Below are positions 32,012 through 39,302 of a DNA stretch of 41,899 bases, piece after piece. The notes below the pieces were generated by a model that was given only the letters and a program-made list of their open reading frames with translations, was not told the origin of the DNA and made no database searches. This DNA comes from Ligilactobacillus ruminis DSM 20403 = NBRC 102161 (GTDB lineage Bacteria > Bacillota > Bacilli > Lactobacillales > Lactobacillaceae): assembly GCF_900113455.1 (NCBI RefSeq), contig NZ_FOPI01000020.1:1-41899 (forward strand), given 5' to 3'. How positions within the stretch are numbered: position 1 is the stretch's first letter; the number at the start of each line of letters is the position of its first letter. The position numbers and the translations under genes were made by a program.

Positions 32012-32887
32012 AAATGCAGTGAAGGCGGCAGCGTTTTGCGCGGGATTACGGGCAGATTAAAAAAAACGGCCTTTTGCCCGTGACCGAGGACTGGCATTTA
32101 CGGGCATGTTTCAAAAATCGCCGTTTTGCCCGTAATCCCTTTTGAATCTCTGGGTCCAGTAGACAAAAACCGGGGTGAATGTGTGATTTTTGTCTACCGC
32201 TGCCTCCAAATCCGGAGCGCGTGGTCTCAAAAGTAGAACAAAATCTCAAAAAATCGTAAAAATGTTCTACCACGGAGTCCAAAATCGTGCCGCGCGGAGA
32301 TGAAAGTAGAACAAAAACAAAGAAAAATGAAAAAATGTTCTACCGCAGAGGCCAAAACCGAGCCATGCTGAGCTGAAAGTAGAACAAAAACAGAGAAAAA
32401 TGAAAAAATGTTCTACCGCAGAGGCCGAAACCGAGCCATGCTGAGCTGAAAGTAGAACAAAAACAGAGAAAAATGAAAAAATGTTCTACCACGGAGTCCA
32501 AAATCGTGCCGCGCGGAGCTGAAAGTAGAACAAAAACAGAGAAAAATGAAAAAATGTTCTACCACCGGCTCCAAATTCGGCCCGTGCGACCTCGAAAGTA
32601 GCAAAATATCGAAAAGCAACGTTTTGACCGTGATTGAGCAGGTGATGAGCAGCACTGCATTTGGCAAAATCACTGCCGTTTACGGACACATCGATGAAAA
32701 TGGACGCTTTGTCCGTAAAATGCGTTTTGATTATGGACAAATCAGTAAAAAATGACGCGTTGTCCGTAAAATTTGAGTGAAATCTCGGTGTGCCGCCCAG
32801 AATAAAAAATCCGCGTCATCACTGGCACGGATTTAAAATCATCATTCAGTTGCGTACGGGGTCATGAGCGCTCGCTTTCATACCTTG
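32012..32887 (-). repeat. dispersed hairpin repeat, copy 3: the largest array
   Basis: Fills the 0.9 kb before the LCP stop codon. Order on the plus strand: AAATGCAGTG (32012); two TTACGGGCA hairpins 32046-32083 and 32098-32135; six GTAGA-class hairpins at 32159, 32233, 32306, 32379, 32452 and 32525 (38-39 nt each, period 73-74, spacers 35 nt); a half unit at 32598; CAGCACTGCATTTGGC (32650); two TTACGGACA hairpins 32680-32718 and 32731-32769; the GCCGCCCAG link; terminator hairpin; tail module to 32887. Spacers are related to each other (for example CGGAGTCCAAAATCGTGCCG twice). No coding frame of interest lies here. Confidence 0.92.
32800..32834 (-). terminator. terminator of the LCP gene inside the repeat
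   Basis: Same hairpin as at 5572 and 16457: AAATCCGCG (32807-32815) and CACGGATTT (32826-32834) around a CATCACTGG loop region, with an A run at 32800-32809 giving Us on the minus transcript. Confidence 0.72.
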
Positions 32888-33934
32888 TTAATCATCCGCG
32901 TCAATCCATTCACCAGAGTCTCCGGTTTGAGCATGATTTAAATCAAGCGCTTTTCGCAAAAGGTTGGTGATTCGCTGTCGTTCCTTGGTAGTCGGAACTT
33001 CGAACGATTCGCCGTTTTCTTGGTTCGGTTGTCCGGCAAGGTGATCCGTAACCATGTTGTGGGTCGCGACCCTGTATTTGCTCCCTAAAACAAGCAGGTC
33101 GTCAAAAGTAAGATCGGTAACCATCTGTTTTGAAATCGTCGACAGAAATTTTTGATTGATCAAGCTCATCAGATGGCTGCCCTTGAATGCAAGCTGCGTC
33201 AAAACTTGGCGTTGACGGGCCTGGCGACCATAATCGCCCTGAGGATCGGTGTAGCGCATTCTGACATAGGCGAGTGCACGAGCACCATCCATATGTGTTT
33301 CTTCATCTTTGACGAATGACTGATTATCATAAGTGAAAGTCAGAAGGGGCTTGATATCTAGTCCGCCGACCGAGTCAATCAAACGCTCAAGGCCGCCCAT
33401 GTTGATTGTTGCGTAAAAATCAATCGGGACGTTGAGATAATTTTGAACGGTCTTGACCGCAGTTCCTGAACCACCGTAGAAATAGGCCGAATTAAGCTTG
33501 CTCGGATATTTTGATTCGTATCCGGAAACTTCAACCTTGGCATCGCGAGGAAGACTGACGACCGTCATTGTTTTTTTATTAGGATTGAGAACGGCAATCA
33601 TGATTGTGTCCGTCCTGCCTTTGAAATCACGTCCAAGCGCACCAGTATCCGTTCCCATCAGCAAAACTGACACAGGATGACCGTCCTTTAAGGTCGAATT
33701 GACGTCACGAGCTTTTTTGACGTTTGAGGATTGGAAAATCGTATTAGCGGCATTTTTAGCATTCGTATATTTTGCGTAGGCATATTTGCCGCCGACGATG
33801 AGGGCGATAACGGTCACGAGCAACCCCCAGAAGAAACAACCTCGATGGTTTTTCTTTGCTTGGTGATGTTTTTTACTGCGTTCGGAACGCGGCGAAATTT
33901 CGGGATTGACGTATCCTTTGTCCTTTTGTGGCAT
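32888..33934 (-). CDS. LytR-CpsA-Psr (LCP) family glycopolymer transferase
   Basis: 348-residue membrane-anchored enzyme that attaches teichoic acids or polysaccharides from undecaprenyl carriers to peptidoglycan. A basic, cytosolic N-terminus (about 1-30) is followed by one membrane helix (about 34-53), then the LCP domain outside: V-L-L-M-G-T-D near 90, G-R-T-D-T-I-M-I near 102, S-L-P-R-D near 123, and L-A-Y-V-R-M-R-Y-T-D-P-Q-G-D-Y-G-R near 222-238 with the pyrophosphate-binding arginines. ATG 33934 is used because AGGAG lies eight bases ahead; ATG 33943 overlaps it. The tail is acidic. Its stop codon abuts the hairpin repeat that provides its terminator. Confidence 0.92.
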   Translation of the reverse strand: MPQKDKGYVNPEISPRSERSKKHHQAKKNHRGCFFWGLLVTVIALIVGGKYAYAKYTNAKNAANTIFQSSNVKKARDVNSTLKDGHPVSVLLMGTDTGALGRDFKGRTDTIMIAVLNPNKKTMTVVSLPRDAKVEVSGYESKYPSKLNSAYFYGGSGTAVKTVQNYLNVPIDFYATINMGGLERLIDSVGGLDIKPLLTFTYDNQSFVKDEETHMDGARALAYVRMRYTDPQGDYGRQARQRQVLTQLAFKGSHLMSLINQKFLSTISKQMVTDLTFDDLLVLGSKYRVATHNMVTDHLAGQPNQENGESFEVPTTKERQRITNLLRKALDLNHAQTGDSGEWIDADD

Positions 33935-33952
33935 ATTTTTCACTCCTTTTGA

Positions 33953-34327
33953 CTATCTGTGGCCAAGAAAGAAGCTGACGATCAGAATCAGCAGAACCAG
34001 CGATGTGATTTTGACGTACAGATAATCTTTTTCTTTGATGAATGCGTAAATTGAGATGACGACTCGCAAAACAGGAGTCAAGATCAGAAGATAGATTCCT
34101 CCCATCATCCAAGCATACGGCTTGAGTGCGGACATTCCGGAAACGACACCGGAAAGAGTCGTCGGGAAACTGTTTCCGGGGTATCCGCTCGTGCCCTTGA
34201 TCATCAGCATCGCAAAGCCGATAATCATCACGGTAGCTGCCAGGAAAACTCCGATTCGCATGATTTTTCCGATAACGATTTCAACGGCCATCATTTCTTC
34301 TCTGGTAGTAGCTTTTTTTTCAGACAT
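33953..34327 (-). CDS. DUF1634 domain membrane protein
   Basis: 124-residue protein with three hydrophobic helices (about 22-42, 70-92, 104-121). The pattern I-G-K-I-M-R-I-G-V-F near 19-28 and L-L-I-L-T-P-V-L-R-V near 78-88 is typical of DUF1634, a family nearly always encoded beside TauE/SafE permeases. The start codon shares one base with the permease stop (TGATG), so translation is coupled. Probably an accessory subunit of that exporter. The LCP gene follows after 18 bases and may be co-transcribed. Confidence 0.85.
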   Translation of the reverse strand: MSEKKATTREEMMAVEIVIGKIMRIGVFLAATVMIIGFAMLMIKGTSGYPGNSFPTTLSGVVSGMSALKPYAWMMGGIYLLILTPVLRVVISIYAFIKEKDYLYVKITSLVLLILIVSFFLGHR

Positions 34328-35172
34328 CAGATCGTCACCCCAAATCCTTTAAGAATCATTTGCAAGCCAAGATAAAGCAAAATCGGAATGAAGATTCCGC
34401 GAATGATTTTTGCCGGCAAAAGCTGCATGATGCGGCTCCCGACGGTTGCCCCTCCGATGATGCCAAGAGCCAGCGGGACGGCAATTTCAGGCTTGATGGA
34501 TCCGTTGAAGAAATACACGGTGGCACTTGCTGCTGCGGTGACGCCCATCATCAAATTGCTCGTCGCACTCGAAGGTTTGAGCGGCATCTTCATGGCTCCG
34601 TCCATTGCCATAACTTTGAAAGCACCTGAACCGATTCCGAGCATTCCTGAGGCAAGGCCTGCGCCAAACATGATGGCGGCGCCGCCCGGAATGTTTTCGA
34701 CCTGATAATCGATTTGTTTGTGGAGGTTTTTGTCATAATAAGAACTGTTGAACTTGAATTTTTCGGCAAGCTTGTCCGGCTCAACGCGTTTCAAAACTTC
34801 TTGTCCGCGGCGAAGTTTTCTGTACATGTTCCAGCTTGAGAAAACAAGCAGAGCTCCAAAAAGGACGTAAAGAATCATCGGGTTGAAGGCACCCGTCAAA
34901 AGAGCACCGATAATTGCGCCGATTGTTGTGAAAATTTCCAAAAACATTGCAACGCGAAGATTTAAAACATCATCGCGCAAAAATGCGATCGTTGATCCGG
35001 AACTGGTTGCGATAACAGCAATAATGCTTGCTCCGATTGCATATTTGATATCCATTCCGAGTGCTAACGTAACAATAGGAGTGATGATCATTCCGCCGCC
35101 AATCCCTAAAATAGCACCCATCACACCGGCAAAGATGCCGATGCAAAGCATGAGTAATGCCGTATGAAGCAT
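34327..35172 (-). CDS. TauE/SafE family anion permease
   Basis: 281-residue membrane protein with about eight helices in two pseudo-repeats, each with the glycine-rich family motif: G-A-I-L-G-I-G-G-G-M-I near 20-30 and A-S-G-M-L-G-I-G-S-G-A near 167-177. TauE/SafE proteins move sulfite, organosulfonates or similar small anions; the substrate here is not known. First gene of a minus-strand operon with DUF1634 and perhaps the LCP gene. Start at ATG 35172 with GAAAGGAA upstream. Confidence 0.88.
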   Translation of the reverse strand: MLHTALLMLCIGIFAGVMGAILGIGGGMIITPIVTLALGMDIKYAIGASIIAVIATSSGSTIAFLRDDVLNLRVAMFLEIFTTIGAIIGALLTGAFNPMILYVLFGALLVFSSWNMYRKLRRGQEVLKRVEPDKLAEKFKFNSSYYDKNLHKQIDYQVENIPGGAAIMFGAGLASGMLGIGSGAFKVMAMDGAMKMPLKPSSATSNLMMGVTAAASATVYFFNGSIKPEIAVPLALGIIGGATVGSRIMQLLPAKIIRGIFIPILLYLGLQMILKGFGVTI

Positions 35173-35267
35173 GATATATTCCTTTCCTGGTGTGCTGAAT
35201 TTTTTAGTTGAAACGCACCGCTACCATATATTTTAACAAAGATGACCTGAACAGTAGTAAATATTTG

Positions 35268-35288
35268 TTAAAATTGTGCAAATTTTAA
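35268..35288. promoter_or_regulatory. AT-rich palindrome in the divergent tauE / zinc-ribbon gene region
   Basis: TTAAAATT (35268-35275) and AATTTTAA (35281-35288) separated by five bases, between two divergent genes; a candidate operator. The regulator is unknown. Confidence 0.4.
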
Positions 35289-35383
35289 AAAATAGCCTGA
35301 AGAGCGTTGTTAACCGCTTGATAAATATTGAAAAAACTAATAAAGTATTTACTGATAAATAATTTAAATGATGGGGGCCAAAA

Positions 35384-36211
35384 ATGTTTTATTGTCAAAG
35401 ATGCGGCCGACAAATAGCTGATGACGAGCTGCGTTGTCATTTTTGCGGGATAGTTCAAGAACGTGAAGGAACTTCAATTGAAACGAAGCCTTGCAAAAAG
35501 TGCAAGAAAGCCATTCCCGTAAATGCAAACTACTGTCCTTACTGTGGTCTGGACCAGGCAACGTTGTTTTATGATGAGATGTCGTTTGACGACAGCAAAG
35601 ATGATCAAAAGGAAATCCGTGATGAACGGGAAAATGAAGACGATTCTCTGGAAGATCCGCTGCAAACTCTGGAAAGTTTTGAAATCAACGATCCTTCTGA
35701 CGTGGAGAAATTTTTGCAGAAAATTGAAGAAGAAAGAGACAAGATTCGTGAAGCCAATGCCAAGAAGTACCATATTGCCAAAAACGAGTCCAAAAAGCCG
35801 GGTTTGATCGTATCAACCAAGCTGATGCTCAAAGACTGGCTGACGGTTGACAAGCGCATGGGAACCGGTGATTTTTGGTGGGGTTATCTTGGAATGTATC
35901 TCTTGACGATTATTGTCAGCGTAATCATGGGTGCAGTTTTGGCGGGAATCTACATGTATTATCCGAAGATGGTCGGAACTGCTTTTGACGTGATGTTCAC
36001 TGTTTGGATGATCTTCTTCTTTATCACGACCATCACTGCATTTATCAGGAGGTTCCATGATTCGGAACTGCCGATGTTCATGATCGTTTTCCGTTTCATC
36101 CCTGTTGCCGGTGAACTCTTCTGTTTGTTTTTTGCCATGCGTCCGCAGATGATTTCAAACGGTCGTTATACCTTTGAAAGCAAATCCAAACGCAAAAAGA
36201 GGACAAAATAG
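35384..36211 (+). CDS. zinc-ribbon plus DUF805 membrane protein
   Basis: 275 residues. Two zinc ribbons at the N-terminus: C-Q-R-C / C-H-F-C (about 4-22) and C-K-K-C / C-P-Y-C (about 38-58). A very acidic linker (about 65-125) follows, then a DUF805 domain with three or four membrane helices from about 160; R-M-G-T-G-D-F-W-W near 158 and R-R-F-H-D-S near 225 are the DUF805 marks. The N-terminal part is cytosolic. Function unknown; the zinc ribbons may bind a partner. RBS GATGGGGG. Transcribed alone, divergent from tauE. Confidence 0.82.
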   Translation: MFYCQRCGRQIADDELRCHFCGIVQEREGTSIETKPCKKCKKAIPVNANYCPYCGLDQATLFYDEMSFDDSKDDQKEIRDERENEDDSLEDPLQTLESFEINDPSDVEKFLQKIEEERDKIREANAKKYHIAKNESKKPGLIVSTKLMLKDWLTVDKRMGTGDFWWGYLGMYLLTIIVSVIMGAVLAGIYMYYPKMVGTAFDVMFTVWMIFFFITTITAFIRRFHDSELPMFMIVFRFIPVAGELFCLFFAMRPQMISNGRYTFESKSKRKKRTK

Positions 36212-36246
36212 GAAAAACGTCGATAGAACTGCAATAAAATTAAGGT

Positions 36247-36252
36247 TATAAT
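36247..36252 (+). promoter_or_regulatory. -10 element of the Rrf2 gene
   Basis: Perfect TATAAT 57 bases before the chosen start; no clear -35. Confidence 0.45.
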
Positions 36253-36308
36253 GTAGACATCAGATATCCATATAAGATCCGTTCATGGATGGAAAGGTTG
36301 ATGTAATA

Positions 36309-36845
36309 ATGCAATTGACAAAAGGCTTTGAGCAGGCAGCGTGCATCATGGCACTTTTGGCAACTCAAAATAGGGGAATACCGCTGTCGTCACACGTCAT
36401 TCACACGCGCGTCAGCAGTTCGCAGACGTACTTGAAAAAAATCATGCGCAAGCTTGTCGTCGGCGGATTGATAACTTCCGCATCAGGCAACAGCGGCGGC
36501 TTCAGTTTGGCGAGAGAACCGGAAGACATTACGCTTTTGCAGATCGTATCAGCGGTTGAAGGGAAGATTCATACCTATCCGAACAACGGATTGCTGGATC
36601 TTGTATTCAGCGACTTTAAGCCGATTGCGACCGAAGGCAACAGCGCAATCAACGCGGCGTTTGATGCGGCCGATCAGCTGTGGCGACAAGAACTTGACAA
36701 AGTGACGATTTACGATCTTTTGTGTCAGACTCTCGGGACGGTCGACGTTCCAAAAGTTGACTGGAACAAGCTGCAGCTTTCGCCGTCCGAACAGGCAACG
36801 GCCATTGTTGAGAAAATTCGGACGAATCTCCGTTCCGGAAGATGA
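36309..36845 (+). CDS. Rrf2-family transcription regulator
   Basis: 178 residues from ATG 36309, with GGAAAGG about 11 bases before it; ATG 36285 has no RBS. N-terminal winged helix: A-C-I-M-A-L-L-A-T near 11-19, S-S-S-Q-T-Y-L-K-K-I-M near 39-49 as recognition helix, G-N-S-G-G-F-S-L near 63-70, the family's wing motif, then I-T-L-L-Q-I-V-S-A-V-E-G. The three cysteines that hold the Fe-S cluster in IscR/NsrR are absent from the usual loop, so this is a cluster-free, YwnA-like member with an unknown signal. A terminator follows directly. Confidence 0.88.
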   Translation: MQLTKGFEQAACIMALLATQNRGIPLSSHVIHTRVSSSQTYLKKIMRKLVVGGLITSASGNSGGFSLAREPEDITLLQIVSAVEGKIHTYPNNGLLDLVFSDFKPIATEGNSAINAAFDAADQLWRQELDKVTIYDLLCQTLGTVDVPKVDWNKLQLSPSEQATAIVEKIRTNLRSGR

Positions 36846-36857
36846 AGCTTGTTTTAA

Positions 36858-36884
36858 GCTCAGGGCTTGCCCTGGGCTTTTTTG
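36858..36884 (+). terminator. terminator after the Rrf2 gene
   Basis: GCTCAGGGC (36858-36866), TT loop, GCCCTGGGC (36869-36877), T6. Confidence 0.9.
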
Positions 36885-36898
36885 TGCAATTTCGAGCC

Positions 36899-36927
36899 TT
36901 GCAATTATATTTTTCAGATTGTATCAT
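36899..36927 (+). promoter_or_regulatory. lysP promoter
   Basis: TTGCAA (36899-36904), 17-base spacer, TATCAT (36922-36927). Predicted transcript start near 36934, right at the riboswitch 5' end. Confidence 0.78.
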
Positions 36928-36934
36928 AGTAACT

Positions 36935-37115
36935 GTCGAAGAAGAGGTCGCAAAGATCATCAGTAAGCCGGTGGAGCTGATAAAGCAGTGCTGAAACTGG
37001 ACGAAAGGGAGATTTGCCGAAGCATGCTATGCCTTTATGCAGGCGATGCTGGGCTTTAGTTGAAAAAACTGAAGACTGTCGCTGTAAAAAATGCAGCGGA
37101 GCGCTATCGAGATGT
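36935..37115 (+). ncRNA. lysine riboswitch (L-box) aptamer
   Basis: The conserved L-box core words appear in order: AGAGGTCGC (36943), GATCATCAGTAAGCC (36954), GCTGATAAAGCA (36974), GAAAGGGAGATTTGCCGAAG (37002), GCTGGGCTTTAGTTG (37046), GACTGTCGCTGTAAAA (37074) and GGAGCGCTATC (37098). The order and spacing match the five-helix lysine aptamer. The gene after it is a lysine-type permease. Lysine binding should promote the attenuator at 37149. Confidence 0.95.
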
Positions 37116-37148
37116 TGCTTAAAACGTATTTTAAGACAGAAACTGATA

Positions 37149-37181
37149 AGCGCGTCCTCCGTTTTGAAGGTCGTGCTTTTT
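37149..37181 (+). terminator. lysine riboswitch attenuator
   Basis: AGCGCGTCCT (37149-37158) pairs with AGGTCGTGCT (37168-37177), followed by Ts: a terminator inside the lysP leader. Further on, TCCTC (37194-37198) can pair with GAGGA of the RBS (37212-37216), so some control of translation is also possible. Confidence 0.75.
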
Positions 37182-37224
37182 GCGCTGAAGATCTCCTCTG
37201 AGTTTTGCATGGGAGGAATTTTAA

Positions 37225-38670
37225 ATGAAAGAAAACAACCAGGTCAAGCGTTCGCTCAAGACGAGACATTTGTCGATGATCGCGCTTGGAGGAAGCATTG
37301 GCACGGGGCTGTTCGTTGCCAGCGGGAGCGCAATTTCGACTGCTGGTCCAGGTGGAGCTTTGGCAGCTTATCTGGGAATCGGAATAATGGTGTATTTTTT
37401 GATGACGTCTCTTGGAGAAATGGCGACCTATCTGCCGATTACCGGTTCATTTGCGGAATATTCGAAAAGATTCGTCGATCCTGCACTTGGATTTGCGATG
37501 GGATGGAACTATTGGTTCAATTGGGCGATTACGCTTGCAGTTGATCTTTCGACGGCAGCGCTTGTTTTGAAGTTTTGGTTTCCGCACGTTCCCGGCTGGA
37601 TCTTCAGCTTGGCGGCATTGGTAATGATTTTTCTGATAAATGCGCTTTCGGTCAAATCGTTTGGTGAGGCCGAATACTGGATGGCGCTCATCAAGGTGAT
37701 TACCGTCATTGTCTTTTTGATTGTCGGGTTGCTGACGATTATCGGCATTTTGGGCGGACACGCTGTATTTCTCGAAAACTTTGCCTATAAAAAGGCGCCG
37801 TTTGTCGGCGGGATTCCGACGGTTTTGAGCGTCTTCGTCGTTGCCGGATTCTCATTTCAAGGGACCGAACTGATCGGAATCACGGCCGGTGAGACGGAAA
37901 ATCCTGAAAAAAGCTTGCCAAAAGCCATCAAGCAAGTTTTTTGGCGGATTTTGCTTTTTTACATTCTTTCGATTTTCGTGATTGCCTGTCTGATTCCATA
38001 CACCAGTCCCAATCTGCTCGGATCGAGCGCGTCGGACATCACGATCAGTCCGTTTACGCTCGTATTCAGGCGTGCCGGTCTTGCATCTGCCGCTTCAGTG
38101 ATGAATGCGGTCATTTTGACGTCGGTTCTTTCAGCAGCGAACTCCGGAATGTATGCTTCAACCAGAATGTTGTTCGCGTTGGGGATTTCCGGTGATGCGC
38201 CGAAGATGTTTTCGCGCGTCAACGACCGTGGAATTCCTGTTTTTGCCTTGCTTGGAACGACGTTTGTCGGTCTTTTGACGTTTCTTGCAAGTATTTTTGG
38301 AACCAGAATCTACACGTTTTTGGTAAATTCGAGCGGTTTGTCGGGGTTCATCGCCTGGATTGGAATCGCAATTGCTCATTATCGTTTCCGGCGGGCTTTC
38401 ATCGCACAGGGACATGATTTAAGCGAGCTTAAATATCATGCAAAATGGTTCCCGTTCGGGCCGTTGCTTGCGCTTGTCCTGTGCATCTTGGTCATGGTTG
38501 GCCAAGATCTCAAGTCCTTTGCAAATTTCGATTGGCAGGCAATCAGCGTAACGTATATGTCGATTCCGATTTTTTTGGTGCTTTTCTTCTATTACAAGCT
38601 TAAGCACAAAACCAAACTGATTCCGTTGGACGAGGTCGATTTGACGCCGCACGACATCAAAAATGAATAG
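37225..38670 (+). CDS. lysP: lysine-specific amino acid permease
   Basis: 481-residue APC-superfamily (amino acid transporter family) permease with 12 membrane helices. N-terminal S-L-K-T-R-H-L-S-M-I-A-L-G-G-S-I-G-T-G-L-F near 10-30 is the family hallmark, with G-P-G-G near 41-44 and F-Q-G-T-E-L-I-G-I-T-A-G-E near 212-224, as in LysP. The lysine riboswitch in its leader makes L-lysine uptake by proton symport the likely role. RBS GGGAGGA eight bases before the ATG. No clear terminator is seen after the stop. Confidence 0.93.
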   Translation: MKENNQVKRSLKTRHLSMIALGGSIGTGLFVASGSAISTAGPGGALAAYLGIGIMVYFLMTSLGEMATYLPITGSFAEYSKRFVDPALGFAMGWNYWFNWAITLAVDLSTAALVLKFWFPHVPGWIFSLAALVMIFLINALSVKSFGEAEYWMALIKVITVIVFLIVGLLTIIGILGGHAVFLENFAYKKAPFVGGIPTVLSVFVVAGFSFQGTELIGITAGETENPEKSLPKAIKQVFWRILLFYILSIFVIACLIPYTSPNLLGSSASDITISPFTLVFRRAGLASAASVMNAVILTSVLSAANSGMYASTRMLFALGISGDAPKMFSRVNDRGIPVFALLGTTFVGLLTFLASIFGTRIYTFLVNSSGLSGFIAWIGIAIAHYRFRRAFIAQGHDLSELKYHAKWFPFGPLLALVLCILVMVGQDLKSFANFDWQAISVTYMSIPIFLVLFFYYKLKHKTKLIPLDEVDLTPHDIKNE

Positions 38671-38734
38671 ATTTTATCGAAATGCACGGCTGAAGTTTAA
38701 TCGGGGATTTTTAGCTCCTTCGGTCGTCCAAAGC

Positions 38735-39027
38735 TTGCGTACGGGGTCATGAGCGTTCGGCTTCACACCTTGCATAATCAGGCTCAGACCAGCAACAAGG
38801 CTCATGATAAGTTCGTGCCGCGTCGTGACTGCGCTTGCGCTGATCACTCGCGTCCCTCCTTATCTACCGCCTTGTTAAGCGGCTGGTCTTCGCACCTTGC
38901 ATAATCGGGTTTCGCCTCACAACCCCCTTGTCCCAAGCACCCTTGCTCGGGCAAGACGAGCTTACCCGTCGCAAGCGCAACTTGGATACGCGGGGGCTAA
39001 GCGTTCGGCTTCACACCTTGCATTTTA
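38735..39027. repeat. GC-rich spacer with three copies of the repeat tail motif
   Basis: No gene is supported in 38671-39040. The tail module of the dispersed repeat (GTACGGGGTCATGAGCG followed by CACACCTTGCAT) occurs at 38739-38773; shorter copies with the word CACCTTGCAT occur at 38893-38905 and, after GCGTTCGGCTTC, at 39001-39023. Between them lie several self-complementary words (CGCTTGCGCTGATCA, TTGCTCGGGCAAG). The base composition is richer in GC than the surroundings. It could be a fusion of repeat tails or a structured RNA. Confidence 0.6.
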
Positions 39028-39046
39028 ATCCCCATCATACTATAAT
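39018..39046 (+). promoter_or_regulatory. serS promoter, -35 supplied by the repeat tail
   Basis: TTGCAT (39018-39023), 17-base spacer, perfect TATAAT (39041-39046). The -35 lies in the CACCTTGCAT end of a repeat tail motif. Confidence 0.75.
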
Positions 39047-39052
39047 AACAAT

Positions 39053-39275
39053 TAAACAAATAATCGAAACATCTGAGTTCGCCATAAGTAGGTCGTACAG
39101 AGAAGTGAAGCAGCTGAGAATCACTGACCGAAACTCCAGCGTTCGTTGAATGGGCAGGTAATTCTGCACGGGAGATCGTTAATTCTGAGAGTGCGGCCGC
39201 ATGGTCGAACTTGGGTGGTACCGCGAAACGAGTCTTTTCGTCCCAATAGAGGGATGAGAAGGCTCTTTTTTTCGA
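39053..39275 (+). ncRNA. T-box leader of serS
   Basis: A tRNA-sensing T-box riboswitch. The T-box sequence TGGGTGGTACCGCG lies at 39212-39225. The terminator is a 15-base stem GAGTCTTTTCGTCCC (39230-39244) / GGGATGAGAAGGCTC (39251-39265) followed by T7, and the competing antiterminator uses the T-box word. Upstream are the AGAGAAGTGAAGC region (39100) and other stem I parts; I could not fix the serine specifier codon by eye. Uncharged tRNA-Ser should switch serS on. Confidence 0.93.
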
Positions 39276-39302
39276 TTACGTGAAAATATAGGAGGAATAA
39301 AC

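Noticed and set aside
32159-32562. CRISPR array
   Set aside because: The period is right, but the spacers are related to each other, no cas gene is near, the repeats have arms complementary over their full ends, and single units occur elsewhere in the window with other arm sequences.
32413-32755. Short reading frames within the hairpin array
   Set aside because: They arise from the repeat (multiples of 73 bases have an open frame by chance) and have no RBS or protein family.
37014-37544. 176-codon reading frame across the lysine riboswitch and lysP start
   Set aside because: It overlaps the aptamer and runs out of frame through lysP; no RBS.
38671-39040. tRNA gene or small protein gene in the GC-rich spacer
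   Set aside because: No T-loop GTTCGAATCC word, no cloverleaf, no RBS-linked frame; the content is explained partly by repeat tail motifs.
38928-39149. 73-codon frame in the serS upstream region
   Set aside because: It overlaps the promoter and T-box leader and has no RBS.
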